Assembly (NCBI GenBank): GCA_963789075.1
Contig: CAWBJQ010000005.1
Span: 73,477 to 137,476, forward strand
Length of the DNA stretch: 64,000 nucleotides
Direction of reading: 5' to 3'
Source of the DNA: DATATJ01 sp963789075
GTDB lineage: Bacteria; Acidobacteriota; Vicinamibacteria; Vicinamibacterales; CAVVIG01
The first letter of the stretch is position 1; every line of letters begins with the position of its first letter. Shown in pieces: positions 1 to 10,134 of this stretch. Made by a program: the position numbers and the translations under genes. The notes under the pieces were generated by a model. It saw only the letters and a program-made list of their open reading frames with translations. It searched no databases and was not told the origin of the DNA.

Positions 1-426
1 CGTCTCGGAGGCGACATGGGCGAGCGTCCGACTGGCCGCGGCACGCTGGAGGATCCCGACGAGCCACAGGGACGCGCGGGCGAAGAGGTGCCGGCCGAGC
101 CGAAGGTCGATCTGTGGCAGGCGGTGCCGGTCACCGACGAGCAGCTGCGCAACGCGATCAACGTGATTCCGCCGGCTGCGCGGCCGCGCGTGATTCTCCG
201 GTTCGCCGACACCAAGGATCTGCTCGTGTCGGGCCTCGTGGAAGGCGGCAACGAGATCGCGCAGCACGCGGCGGTCGTCGACGTCCCTGTCGAAAAGGGA
301 CACGTCGTCGTCTTCTCGAACAATCCGATCTGGCGCGGCGAAACGCAGGGCAGCTACTTCCTGGTGTTCAACGCGATTCTGAATTTCGATCAGCTGGACG
401 CGGGACGAAAACTGGACTCCAAGTAA
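1..426 (+). CDS. C-terminal end of an M14-type zinc carboxypeptidase-like protein (partial)
   Basis: The reading frame is open from base 1, so the gene begins upstream of the window; an internal ATG at 16 is unlikely to be the start. The visible 141 residues end in a stretch (GHVVVFSNNPIW, then QGSYFLVFNAIL) that I associate with the C-terminal domain of large exported M14-like proteins of Acidobacteria. No metal-binding or catalytic motif lies in this part. The family call therefore rests on the tail alone and is moderate. The next gene starts 69 bases downstream on the same strand. Confidence 0.5.
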   Translation, partial: RLGGDMGERPTGRGTLEDPDEPQGRAGEEVPAEPKVDLWQAVPVTDEQLRNAINVIPPAARPRVILRFADTKDLLVSGLVEGGNEIAQHAAVVDVPVEKGHVVVFSNNPIWRGETQGSYFLVFNAILNFDQLDAGRKLDSK

Positions 427-495
427 CCGAACGAGGCCCCGCCCGACCTGCCCGACCGCCCGTCGAATTTTGGTGTCTAACCTCGCTGAGGTCCT

Positions 496-2152
496 ATGTC
501 GCGAGTGCTCGTCTTTCTCGTGGCTCTTGGGGCGTCAGCCGGCCCGTGCCAGCCGCTTCTCGCGCAGGATCGGCCTCAGCAAACACCTGCCCGGGACAAC
601 TCGGCCCGGCCGTCCACCGGCACTGGCGTCATTCGCGGCCGCGTGACAGAAGCGGGCACCAATCGACCGCTCGCCCGCGTCGACATTCGCGCGATTTCAC
701 CCCTCATTTCCGAGCCGCGCGGCGTCAAAACAGACGCAAGCGGACATTACGAAGTCACCGGCCTACCGCCGGGTCGGTACGTTGTCTCGGCCAGCAAAAC
801 CAACTATCTGACGACGTCGTTCGGCGCCACGCGCGCAATGGGACCGGGCAAGGGGTTCGACCTCACGGACGGACAGATCGCCGAGAAGGTCAACTTCGCG
901 CTGCAGCATACCGGCGTCATCGCAGGCAAGGTCGTGGACGAATTCGGAGATCCGGTGCCAGACGTCCAGGTCATGACAATGCGGTACCAGTACGTCGAAT
1001 GGCGAGCGGCGGATGATGATGGCGCCGGGCCGCGGATCGACGAACGACATCGGCGAGTTCCGTGTGTTCGGTATGCCGCCCGGCGACTACTTCGTGGCGG
1101 CGACGTTTCCCAACTTCATGTCCGGCGAGAACGTCGAACATGTAACGTACGCGCCGACGTTTTATCCTGGGACGGGTAACGCAGCCGAGGCCCAGCGCCT
1201 GACGCTTGTCGCGGGACAGACTGTCAGCAACGTGGTGCTGCCTCTCCTTCCCGTGCAGCCCAGTCACATCAGCGGAACGGTAATCGACTCGCACGGACGC
1301 GCGGTATCGAAAGGCTTTGTCAATATCAACCAGCTCATTGGCGGAACGGTAATCGGCGGCAACGGCGCGCCACTAGGTTCCGACGGAACGTTCACAATCA
1401 ACGGTGTCGCGCCGGGCGACTATATTCTGCGCAGCGGCAACGGGCTGCTCGATGGAGAATCGGCCGCCATGAGCGTTTCGGTGAACGGCTCGGAAGTTTC
1501 GGGTATCCAGTTGGTGACGGCTCCGCCATCGGTGCTTCGCGGGCGCATCGTGTTCGGAGCCGGCGCGACGCCGCTCAAGGCATCTGCCATTCCCCTGAAT
1601 GCGGTCCGCAGCGATCCGCGGCTGGGCAACGGTTACGTGACGGTGCACGACGACCTCACGTTCGAGATCAAAGCGACAGAGGGTCATTTTCTGCTCCGTA
1701 CGCCGAATCCAGGGCCGCAGTGGCGATTGAATCGCGTTCTCGCCGACGGCGTCGACATCACCGACACCGGCATCGACGTGCCGCCGAACAGCACGCTGTC
1801 GAACATCGTGGTCGAGATGACGCACCACGTCAGCGAACTGTCCGGACGCGTTTTCAGCGGCGACGGTCAGACAACGCGCGACGCCTACGTGATTGTCTTC
1901 ACCCAGGATGCGGCGCGATGGACAACACAGTCGCGTCATGTGGCGATGTCGCGCCCAGCAAGCGACGAGCTGTTCCACGTGCTCGTGCCCGCGGGCGACT
2001 ATTTCGTCTACGCGGCGGCCGATGTCGAGCAGGGTGAATGGACCGATCCCGCGTATCTGGCGCGCATCCGCGAGCACGCCGTGCCAGTGTCGATCGGCCA
2101 GGACGAGAAGAAGGCGATCGATGTGAGGCTCTCCACCTCGCCTGGATTGTGA
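496..2152 (+). CDS. Exported carboxypeptidase-regulatory-like (CPR) domain protein, frame broken once
   Basis: About 551 residues when two frames are joined. A signal peptide (MSRVLVFLVALGASAG) is followed by repeated beta-sandwich CPR modules recognisable by GVIRGRVTEAGTNRPLARV near residue 45, the GLPPGRYVV turn, a second GKVVDEFGDPVPDVQV unit near 145, and later GDYFVAA and GDYFVYAA turns. No peptidase active site is present; such modules are structural or binding domains. GAGG at 488-491 supports the ATG. The frame changes near 997: removing one base restores a protein collinear with its downstream neighbour (RRMMMAPGRGSTNDIGEFR here, RRMINAGRIGTTDDLGEFR there). The two genes are tandem paralogues 18 bases apart, probably one transcript. 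Ligand unknown. Confidence 0.75.
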
Positions 2153-2170
2153 GACGCGATCGAGGTGCGT

Positions 2171-3847
2171 ATGCATTGGCTGACGTCGCTCATCGTGGCG
2201 TTATTGCTCGTGCCCTCGGTCGGGCGCGGCCAAGTGGCTTCACTGCCTGGCGCGCCCGCCACGCCTTCGGCGACCACCGCTCAGTCGCCGCGTGCGACCG
2301 CTGTGATACGCGGCCACGTGCTGGCGGGCGACACGGGTCAGCCACTGCGGCAGGCGCAGGTGCGGCTGATGGCTCTCGACGCGGGCGATAGCAACAGCAT
2401 CCACGTCAGCACGACGGACGCCGACGGCAGCTACGAGTTCAAGGATCTTCCCGCCGGCCGCTACAACCTCCTGGCGACCAAGAATCCTTACGTCCCGCTC
2501 TCGTACGGACAGACGCGCCCGTTCGAAGGCGGCGCACCGCTGAACGTCCTCGACGGCCAGACCATCGAGCGGATCGATTTTTCTCTGCCGCGCGGCAGTG
2601 TCGTGCGCGGACGCGTCTTCGACGAGTATGGTGAGCCGCTGCCGAACCTGCAGGTGGCCGCGATGCGATCGCAGACGATGAATGGCCAACGGCGGATGAT
2701 CAACGCCGGCCGGATAGGCACGACCGACGACCTCGGCGAATTCCGGTTGTTCGGACTGCCGCCGGGCGACTACTACGTGCAGGCAACCTGGCGCAAAGTA
2801 CCAGGCGCCGTCGGATCGGTGGACGATGGCGTCGGCTACGCGCCAACATTTTTTCCGTCGACCACGAGTGCCGCGGACGCGCAACGGGTGACGGTTGGCG
2901 TCGGCACGACCATGAGCGATGTCGTCATCGCGATGACGGCGATCAAGACGTCGAAGGTGAGCGGCACGGCAGTCGACAGTCCCGGACAGCCGATGAGCGG
3001 CATGTTGATGGTGATTCAGAGCACCAGCAACATGGGGACCGTCGCTAGCGGCTCGCCCCTTCGCCCGGACGGTTCGTTCTCGGTCGCGAATCTCGCGCCC
3101 GGCGAGTACACCCTCCGCGCTCAGCCGCGTCCGGACGGCGACGAGACGGCCACGGTGAAGATCACGGTCGCAGGCACAGACATCACGGATCTTCGGTTGG
3201 TCGCGTCGCGGGCGCTCTCAGTCTCAGGACGGATCGTCGTCGATCCTGGTCAGTCGTTGCAGGCCGGCGCGCTTTCGATCATAGCTGCGCCTGTGCAGGC
3301 CGATTCGATGATGTTCAACGGTGGCAGGGGACCAGGAAAGGTCGGCATCGACAACGCGTTCGTGCTGAAGAGCGGACCCGGTCAGGTGCGCCTCAGAGTG
3401 TTGGGCCTGCCGAAGGGGTGGGACGTGCGGGCGGTGCGCCTGCGCGGCGTGGACGTCACTGACAGCGGCATCGACGTCAAACCCAACGAGGACGTCGATG
3501 GCATCGACGTGGAGCTGACGAACCGCCTCACCTCCGTCATCGGTCTCGTCACCGACGCGCGTGGCGAGGCGACCAAGGACTACACCACGCTGATCTTTCC
3601 GCAGGATCAGAATCTGTGGACCAACCAGGCACGCTACATCAAGATCGGGCGCCCCGATCAGGATGGCCGCTTCACGATCGCCGGCCTGCCGCCCGGCGAC
3701 TACTACGCGGTCGCGCTCGCTCACATGGATCGCGACAAATTCACAGATCCGGAATTTCTGAACGCCGTGCGAAGCGGCGCGAGGACGTTCTCCCTCGCCG
3801 AGGCTGAAACCAAGTCGCTGGACTTGAAGCTTTCGACGGGTTCATGA
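2171..3847 (+). CDS. Exported CPR-domain protein, tandem paralogue
   Basis: 558 residues from the ATG at 2171, which has GAGG at 2162-2165; an in-frame GTG at 2165 is the alternative. A signal peptide (MHWLTSLIVALLLVPSVGRG) precedes CPR-type repeats: AVIRGHVLAGDTGQPLRQAQV, SVVRGRVFDEYGEPLPNLQV, KVSGTAVDSPGQPMSG and SVIGLVTDARGEATKD, each followed by a GDYY or GEYT turn. It is intact and collinear with the preceding gene over its whole length, so the pair arose by duplication. No catalytic residues are visible. Role unknown, probably cell-surface or periplasmic. Confidence 0.75.
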   Translation: MHWLTSLIVALLLVPSVGRGQVASLPGAPATPSATTAQSPRATAVIRGHVLAGDTGQPLRQAQVRLMALDAGDSNSIHVSTTDADGSYEFKDLPAGRYNLLATKNPYVPLSYGQTRPFEGGAPLNVLDGQTIERIDFSLPRGSVVRGRVFDEYGEPLPNLQVAAMRSQTMNGQRRMINAGRIGTTDDLGEFRLFGLPPGDYYVQATWRKVPGAVGSVDDGVGYAPTFFPSTTSAADAQRVTVGVGTTMSDVVIAMTAIKTSKVSGTAVDSPGQPMSGMLMVIQSTSNMGTVASGSPLRPDGSFSVANLAPGEYTLRAQPRPDGDETATVKITVAGTDITDLRLVASRALSVSGRIVVDPGQSLQAGALSIIAAPVQADSMMFNGGRGPGKVGIDNAFVLKSGPGQVRLRVLGLPKGWDVRAVRLRGVDVTDSGIDVKPNEDVDGIDVELTNRLTSVIGLVTDARGEATKDYTTLIFPQDQNLWTNQARYIKIGRPDQDGRFTIAGLPPGDYYAVALAHMDRDKFTDPEFLNAVRSGARTFSLAEAETKSLDLKLSTGS

Positions 3848-3926
3848 CCCTTGACGTAGCGCGACGGCTTTAGCCGAGCGGGGACCGCGGCCGGCGACGC
3901 TCGGGCGAAACCTTCGCGCCGCCGAG

Positions 3927-4899
3927 CTAAAACACATCGCCGCGCCAGTACAGCACGTCGGCTTCGCCGAGCGTCCGCGCTGATTCGGCGGCCCGCGTCA
4001 GCGGTAAGACCATCATCACTTCCGACGATGGCTGCGATGCGGCAATCGTGACCTGCGGCGGCACGAACCCGGGCGGCAGCCAGGCGCGAATGCGTGGATG
4101 ACGCTCCGCCGGCTGGCGTGCGATCAGCGCCTGCAGGATCGCGCCGACGCGGGCGCCGGTGGGATCGCGGTCGCCGCACTCTTCGAGCGTCCACTCGCCG
4201 CCGTGCACGCTCAACACGACATACGCCACACCGGTCGTGCCCTCTTCCGTGACGAAAAACTGCAGCTCGCGCACGCCCGGCCGTCCGAACCCGGCGAGCA
4301 GCCGCTTCTTCGTGATCGCGTACGTCAGCACGTCGCGATCGCGATCCAGATGAAATCGGAACGGCTCGGCACGGACGCGGTTCATCGCCACGAGGCCGTC
4401 GAGGTCGCGATCGTGGCCGCCGCGGATCATCGTCGCAGGCGCTCCGAGTCGATCGGACGTGGCGACCGCCAGCGTGCGCTCGACCGTCGGTACTGCCGTG
4501 AAGCCGAGGCGCGCGTAGTAGTCGGCGCCGATTTCTGAAAACAGCAGCGCGAGGTCGGCGCCACTGAGCCGCCGCGCGGGCGATCAGCCGATCGATCAGA
4601 TCGCGCGCGTGCCCGCGGCCGCGATGCGCCGGCGGCGTGAACACCGCGCCGATGCCGACGATATCGACCGCCTGTCCGTCCAGCACGCCTCGAAATGCGT
4701 AAGTCTTCGCGCTGGCCAGGACTTCGGCCCCCTCAACCAGCGCCCAGCGGCCGAGATGCGCAGCGCCCCACGTCGTCAGCATTTGCGCCTGAAAGAAGCG
4801 CCCGTATCGGGCGCGTGTGAGCCCTTCGTGCCAGATTTCGTAGGTGGTGTCGAGGATCTGCTCGAGAATGCGCCCCTCTGCAGGGACCAAATCGGCCAT
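3927..4899 (-). CDS. GNAT family N-acetyltransferase, frame broken once
   Basis: About 323 residues. The N-terminal half has the acyl-CoA-binding signature of GNAT enzymes (VGIGAVFTPPAHRGRGHARDLIDRL, the R-G-x-G loop near residues 95-100). The second half (MIRGGHDRDLDGLVAMN onward) looks like a second, degenerate GNAT-type domain. The frames join near 4563: dropping one base gives an uninterrupted run from LIARAAAQ into GADLALLFSEIGADYYARLGF, the typical end of a GNAT fold. Substrate unknown. It is transcribed divergently from the DUF1800 gene across 58 bases. Confidence 0.7.
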
Positions 4900-4957
4900 A
4901 GCCGTTCAGTTTGGCATTTTTTTTACGTCAGACGCCGGCCGGCGGTCTAATTGGGGC

Positions 4958-6583
4958 ATGCAGGCAAGATTTGCCGTCGCGGTGCTGGGCCTGGGTGGCA
5001 TTTTCTGCTTCTTCCCAGGCACGTCCCATCCGAACGCCGCGACGTTCCCCAAAGACGATAAGACCATCGTCCATGTGCTGAACCGCCTGAGTTTCGGACC
5101 GCGGCCGGGCGATGTCGACAGGGTGCGCCAGCTGGGCGTCGAGCGCTACATCGAACAGCAGCTGCATCCCGAGCACATGGCCGACAGCGGTTTGCAGGCG
5201 CGGCTGGCCGGGCTCGAGACGATCGGCTTGAGCTCGCGGGCGATCGCCGAGCAGTACGAACGGCCGGTGCTCGAAGCGCGGCGCGAGAAACAGCAGCGGA
5301 TGAAGGGGGACGCCGGCGGCGGCGAGGAGCCGCCGAAGCAGCCGGATCCGCAACAGCAGCGCGCGAACAAAGTCGTCCTGGAGCTGGCCGAACAGAAGAT
5401 CCTGCGCGCGGTGTACAGCGATCGGCAGTTGCAGGAAGTGCTCACCGATTTCTGGTTCAATCACTTCAACGTCGATGCGCGGAAGGGCGTCGATCGGTTC
5501 CTGCTCACGGAGTACGAGCGGGACGCGATCCGGCCGCACGTGCTCGGGAAATTTCGCGACCTGCTCGAAGCCGACGGCGAAGAGCCCGGCGATGTTGTTC
5601 TATCTGGACAACTGGATGAGCGCCGATCCGAACGGCGTGCATCCGCAAACGCAGCCGGCGCGCATTGTGCGCAACCGTTTCGGCGCGCCGATGTTCATCC
5701 CTCGTTCGCCGCGCCCCGCGGCGCAGGGAAAGAACGCGCCGAAGGGTCTCAACGAGAACTATGGCCGCGAGCTGATGGAGCTGCACACGCTCGGCGTCGA
5801 CGGCGGCTACACGCAGAAGGACGTCACCGAAGTCGCGCGCGCGTTCACGGGCTGGACGATTCAGCAGCCGCGGCAAGGCGGCTCCTTCAAGTTCGAGCCG
5901 CGTCTGCACGACGATGGCGAGAAAATCGTCCTTGGACACCGCATCAAGGCCGGCGGCGGGATGCGCGACGGCGAGCAGGTGCTCGACATCCTCGCGACGC
6001 ATCCATCCACGGCGCACTTCATCGCGGCGAAGCTGGTGCGCCGCTTCGTCAGCGACACGCCTCCGCCGGCGCTCGTCGATCGCGTCGCCGCCCGCTTCAC
6101 GCGCGACCGGCGGCGATCTGCGGGAAACGCTGCGGACGATCCTCACGTCGCGCGAGTTCCTGTCGCCGGATGCCTACCGCGCGAAAGTGAAGACGCCGTT
6201 CGAGTTCGTCGTGAGCGCCGCGCGCGCGACGAACGCGGATGTCACCAATGCCGCGCCGCTCGTGCGCACGCTGCAGCAGCTCGGCATGCCGCTCTATCAG
6301 TGTCAGCCGCCGACCGGCTACAGCGATTCCGCCGACGCCTGGGTGAACACTGGCGCGCTCGTCAGCCGTATGAATTTCGCACTGCAAATGGCGAGCGGCA
6401 AGATGCCAGGTGTGATCGACTGTCGGCAGTCAGCAGTCGCCGATCGCTGACTCAGCTTCGCTCGTGTCGGTCGCGCTCAACGATGACATGTCGGAGACGA
6501 CGCGCGCGGCGATTGCGAAGGCGACCACGGCGCCGCAGATGATCGCGCTCGTGCTCGGCGCGCCGGAGTTCCAGCGGCGCTGA
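4958..6583 (+). CDS. DUF1800 family exported protein, frame broken three times
   Basis: About 540 residues once three single extra bases are removed (near 5576, 6106 and 6431). The start at 4958 gives a signal peptide (MQARFAVAVLGLGGIFCF). Family hallmarks are HVLNRLSFGPRPGDVDRVRQLG near residue 35, VLTDFWFNHFNV near 165, SPAMLFYLDNWMS, LNENYGRELMELHTLGVDGGYTQ and the ending LGAPEFQRR. DUF1800 proteins are usually encoded next to a DUF1501 protein, as here, 72 bases downstream; both are thought to act outside the cytoplasm and the biochemical role is unknown. The corrected length is a whole number of codons, which supports exactly three insertions. Confidence 0.8.
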
Positions 6584-6655
6584 GGCGAGCGGTTCCTTCG
6601 TCACAGGAACACGAAGGATGTGAAGAGCGCCGCGACGGGCGCATGGAGATCGAAG

Positions 6656-7910
6656 ATGCAATCGCGACGAATTTTCTTGAAGCAGGGTGCCTTCGCGTTC
6701 GTCAGCCTCGGCTTCGCGCCGTCGTTCCTCGCGCGCACGGCGTTCGCCGCGGGCGCGTCGGGGCGTCCGAAGCTGCTGATTGCCATCTTCCAGCGCGGCG
6801 CGGTCGACGGCCTCAGCGTCGTCGTCCCCTTCGGCGAGAACGAGTACTACCGGGCGCGGCCGAGCATCGCCATCGCGCGTCCGAACAGCGGCGACAACGC
6901 GGCGATCGATCTCGATGGATTCTTCGGCTTCAATCCGCGCCTGCAGGCGTTGAAGCCGCTGTGGGACGGCGCGCCAGCTCGCGATCGTCCACGCGTGCGG
7001 GTCGCCCGACAGCACGCGGTCGCATTTCGACGCCCAGGACTACATGGAAACGGCGACGCCCGGTGTGAAGAACACGGCGGACGGATGGCTGAACCGCTAT
7101 CTGCAAACGAGGCAGGCCGAGGCGGCGACGCCGTTCCGCGCCGTCGCGCTGACGCCGCAGATGCCGCGCATGCTGCAGGGTCCGGCGGCCGCGCTCGCGG
7201 TGAGCCAGATCGGCCAGTTCGGCATCCGCGCCGGTCAGGCCAGCGAGATGGTCGGCGCGTCGTTCGAGGCCGAGTACGCCGCAGCGGCGGATCGCGTGTT
7301 GAACGGCACGGGCCGCGAAGCGTTCGACGCGATCAAGATGTTGAAGGTCGCCGATCCGGGAAAATATCAGCCGGAGCACGGCGCCGACTATCCGCGCTCG
7401 GCGTTTGGCCAGGCATTGAAGCAGATCGCGCAGCTCTCGAAATCGAATGTCGGGCTGGAGGTCGCGTTCGCCGATATCGGCGGATGGGACACGCACGTGA
7501 ATCAGGGCGCGGGCCAGGGGCAGCTCGCCGGCCGACTCGACGACTTCAGCCGGGCGATCGCGGCGCTCGCGGTCGACCTCGGCGATCGCATGGAAGACAC
7601 CGTGGTGTTGACGATGTCGGAGTTCGGACGGGCGGTGAACGAGAACGGCAACCGCGGCACCGATCATGGACACGGCAACGCGATGATGGTGATCGGCGGC
7701 GGCGTCCGCGGCGGCCGCGTGTACGGCCGGTGGCCCGGGCTGACCGTCGATCGCCGCTATGACGGCCGGGACCTGGCGGTGACCACCGATTTCCGCGACG
7801 TCTTCGGGGAGATCGTCGTCCGCCACATGGGCGTGGCGAAAGCGGATCCGATCTTCCCAGGGCATCCCGTGCGGTCGGATCAGATTCCCTGGCCTGTTCG
7901 GCTGAGCTGA
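6656..7910 (+). CDS. DUF1501 family protein with Tat-like signal, frame broken once
   Basis: About 417 residues. The N-terminus (MQSRRIFLKQGAFAFVSLGFAP) has a twin-arginine motif followed by a hydrophobic segment, so export by Tat is likely. LLIAIFQRGAVDGLSVVVP, AIVHACGSPDSTRSHFDAQDYME, DIGGWDTHVNQG and MSEFGRAVNENGNRGTDHGHGN are DUF1501 signatures resembling the sulfatase/alkaline phosphatase superfamily; the last carries several possible metal ligands (D, H, H). One extra base near 6973 breaks the frame between LWDG and QLAIVHA. It pairs with the upstream DUF1800 gene. Function unknown. Confidence 0.8.
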
Positions 7911-7987
7911 CGCGAAAGATTTATCTTGGCACAGAGGCTAGGGTGTCTTCTGTGGCAACACCTCTTCGTGTTTTCGTGCAGTAAAAA

Positions 7988-8011
7988 ACGCGCGTGATAA
8001 AGTACGCGCGT
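7988..8011. promoter_or_regulatory. Paired ACGCGCGT palindromes at the D-serine dehydratase-like gene start
   Basis: The self-complementary octamer ACGCGCGT occurs at 7988-7995 and 8004-8011 with GATAAAGT between them; the second copy overlaps the GTG start. The pair could be an operator or form a hairpin limiting translation. Confidence is low because no regulator is known. Confidence 0.35.
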
Positions 8012-9124
8012 GCTGTTGAATGAGCTACCGACGCCGCAGGTTCTGATCGATCGCCGGCGCGCGCTGCGCAACATCGATCGCGTGCAGCAGCTCGCGTCCG
8101 CCGCGGGCATTCGCCTGCGTCCGCACGCCAAGACGCACAAATCTCCGGCGGTCGCCGCGTGGCAGATCGAGCGGGGCGCGGTGGGCATCTGCTGCGCGAA
8201 AGTCGGCGAGGCGGAGGTCTTCGTTGACGCCGGCATTCGCGACATCCGCCTGCCGTATCCGGTGAATCCGAGCAATGCGCCGCGCCTGCTCGCGCTGATG
8301 GACCGCGCGGCGATCTCGATCATCGTCGATCATCTCGCGGTGGCGCGCGGATGGTCCGACGCGATGCAGCGCGCCGGCCGCACGCTCGACGTGCTCGTGA
8401 AGATCGACGTCGGATTTCACCGCTGCGGGATCGATCCCGAGCAGGGCGATCCGCTCGCGTTCATCGGCGCCGTTGCCGCCATGCCGGGGCTCCGGCTACG
8501 CGGGCTGCTCAGCCATGCCGGCCAGGCTACCACGCTTCGTCGGAAGACGAGCTGAGCACGATCGCGATGCGGGAGGCCGCCATCCTCACGGGGCTGCGCG
8601 ATCGCGCCGCGGCGTCGGGGATTCAGCTCGACGAGATTTCAGTCGGCGCGACGCCGACACTGCGCTTCAGCGTGCAGCAGCCAGGCCTGACCGAGCTGCG
8701 GCCCGGCAACTACGTCTACTTCGATCGCACGCAAGTGTCGCTCGGGAGCGCGGCGCTCGACGACTGCGCGCTGACCGTGCTCGCGACCGTGGTGTCGAAG
8801 CCGGCGGCCGATCGGATCATTCTCGATTGCGGCAGCAAGACGCTGACCAACGATCAGGCGCGCGGCATCACCAAAGCGGCGGGGTACGGCGCGGTGTTGA
8901 CGAGCGGCGGCGGCATCGACGACACGCTCACGATCGAGCGGCTGTCCGAAGAGCACGCGACGGTCCGCGTGACGGGCGGCACCCGGCTGGAACCAGGCGA
9001 CAGGGTTCAGGTCCTGCCGAACCATTCCTGTGTCGTGTCGAACCTGGTGGACGTGGTGCGGCTCGTCGACGGCGACGAGGTCGTGGACACATTACCCATC
9101 GCCGCGCGCGGACGGATCCAGTAA
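8010..9124 (+). CDS. PLP-dependent D-serine dehydratase / D-threonine aldolase-like enzyme, frame broken once
   Basis: About 371 residues after restoring one missing base near 8531, the only apparent deletion among the frame breaks. The alanine-racemase-type N-terminal barrel carries the expected PLP lysine in RPHAKTHK (K41), followed by LLSHAGQAYHASSEDEL. The C-terminal domain ends with PNHSCVVSNLVD; the H-x-C pair corresponds to the zinc site of D-serine dehydratases, whereas D-threonine aldolases carry H-x-D there. It would eliminate or cleave a beta-hydroxy D-amino acid. The GTG start at 8010 overlaps an 8-base palindrome. A microcompartment shell gene follows on the same strand 123 bases later. 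Confidence 0.75.
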
Positions 9125-9137
9125 ACTGACCCGGGTT

Positions 9138-9243
9138 GCCAACCACGAGGACGCGAAGAGCACGAGCACAGGCACGAAGGATGCCTTGCACATGCGATCT
9201 CGCGAGCGATTAGCTTCGTGTCGTTCGTGACTTCGTGGTGAAA
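9138..9243. repeat. CACGAAG-type palindromic repeat before the shell protein gene
   Basis: Left arm AACCACGAGGACGCGAAG and right arm GTGTCGTTCGTGACTTCGTG with GTGAAAG enclose a 40-base middle. The right arm ends 4 bases before the shell gene ATG. Confidence 0.65.
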
Positions 9244-9247
9244 GCAG

Positions 9248-9544
9248 ATGGCTGAAAAAGAGAAACGTGAGCTCGGCGATGCGCTCGGCATGGTCGAAAC
9301 CATCGGACTCGTCGGCATGATCGAAGCCGCCGACGCCATGGTGAAGGCGGCCAACGTCGTGTTCGTCGGCTGGCAGAAAGTCGACGCGGGAATGGTCACC
9401 GCGATCGTGCGCGGAGACGTCGGATCGGTGAAGGCCGCCACGGACGCCGGCGCCGCTGCGGCGCGCCGCGTCGGGCAGCTCGTGGGCGTTCATGTCATTC
9501 CACGCCCGGCCGACGGCCTGGAGAAAATCTTCCCGATCGGCTGA
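9248..9544 (+). CDS. Bacterial microcompartment hexameric shell protein (BMC-H)
   Basis: 98 residues, the size of a single-domain BMC shell protein of the PduA/EutM/CcmK type. A short charged N-terminal extension (MAEKEKRELG) precedes the conserved core: ALGMVETIGLVGMIEAADAM, then VTAIVRGDVGSVKAATDAGA, then VHVIPRPADGLEKIFP. Such proteins form the flat hexamers of protein shells around metabolic enzymes. No second shell gene, vertex protein or classical encapsulated enzyme lies in this window, so it is an orphan here. The ATG directly follows the right arm of an intergenic repeat, whose GTGAAAG may serve as the ribosome-binding site. Confidence 0.92.
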   Translation: MAEKEKRELGDALGMVETIGLVGMIEAADAMVKAANVVFVGWQKVDAGMVTAIVRGDVGSVKAATDAGAAAARRVGQLVGVHVIPRPADGLEKIFPIG

Positions 9545-9553
9545 ACGCTGTCG

Positions 9554-10021
9554 TCACTTCCCCTTCTTCTTCCGCCGTGTCCGCAGCAGTGACGAGCTGA
9601 GCGCCCGTAGCAGCTGTTCGTCGCCGATCGCCAGCAGCGGCTGGGCGGGCGTCTTCAGCAGGTTGAAGAACTGGCCGCGCGCGGTCCGCGCGTAAATCTC
9701 CCGACCGTCGGTCAGCAGCTGCACGGCGCCGCCGCCACCGGTGGCGTCGAACAGGCGGAGGCCGAACTGATCGGCCAGGGCGGCTAAGATCGCGTGAAGC
9801 TGCTGGACGGTGAAGCCGCGGCGCCGGAGATCGGCGAGCACCAGCAGTTCGAAAAGCTCGATCGGCGTGTAGCGGCGCTCGGTGTAACCACCGGCATCGG
9901 TGCGATGCGACGGAATCGCCGGCGAGAGCAGCCCCCCGGCGTCCCACAGCTGCAGCTGCCGCGCCGTCAAGCCGGTCAGCCCTGCCACCTCGCGCGACGA
10001 GTATGTGCGCTTCAATCGCAT
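9554..10021 (-). CDS. MerR-like helix-turn-helix regulator
   Basis: 155 residues. The N-terminus (YSSREVAGLTGLTARQLQLWDAGGLL, residues 7-32) is a MerR-type winged helix, followed by RRYTPIELFELLVLADLRRRGFTVQQLHAIL. The C-terminal part has no effector domain I recognise and ends in a basic tail (RTRRKKKGK). It converges on the shell protein gene with 9 bases between the stops. Target genes are unknown; the shell gene or the PLP enzyme gene are possible by proximity only. Confidence 0.75.
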   Translation of the reverse strand: MRLKRTYSSREVAGLTGLTARQLQLWDAGGLLSPAIPSHRTDAGGYTERRYTPIELFELLVLADLRRRGFTVQQLHAILAALADQFGLRLFDATGGGGAVQLLTDGREIYARTARGQFFNLLKTPAQPLLAIGDEQLLRALSSSLLRTRRKKKGK

Positions 10022-10027
10022 CGAATC

Positions 10028-10134
10028 ATCTGGTTATCTGATCATTTGGTTATCTAGTCATTTGCATTGGGGCATTTTGAAGCAAATCGTCAAGTCACCA
10101 ATAACCAAATAACCCGATGACCAAATAACCAGAT
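10028..10134. repeat. AT-rich imperfect inverted repeat between phhB and the MerR-like gene
   Basis: Left arm ATCTGGTTATCTGATCATTT (10028-10063) and right arm (10097-10134, ending CCAAATAACCAGAT) pair over about 36 positions with a few mismatches around a 33-base centre. Each arm holds two copies of a GGTTATnTG unit. It is strikingly AT-rich for this genome and abuts the phhB stop, so it may terminate phhB transcription. Confidence 0.75.
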
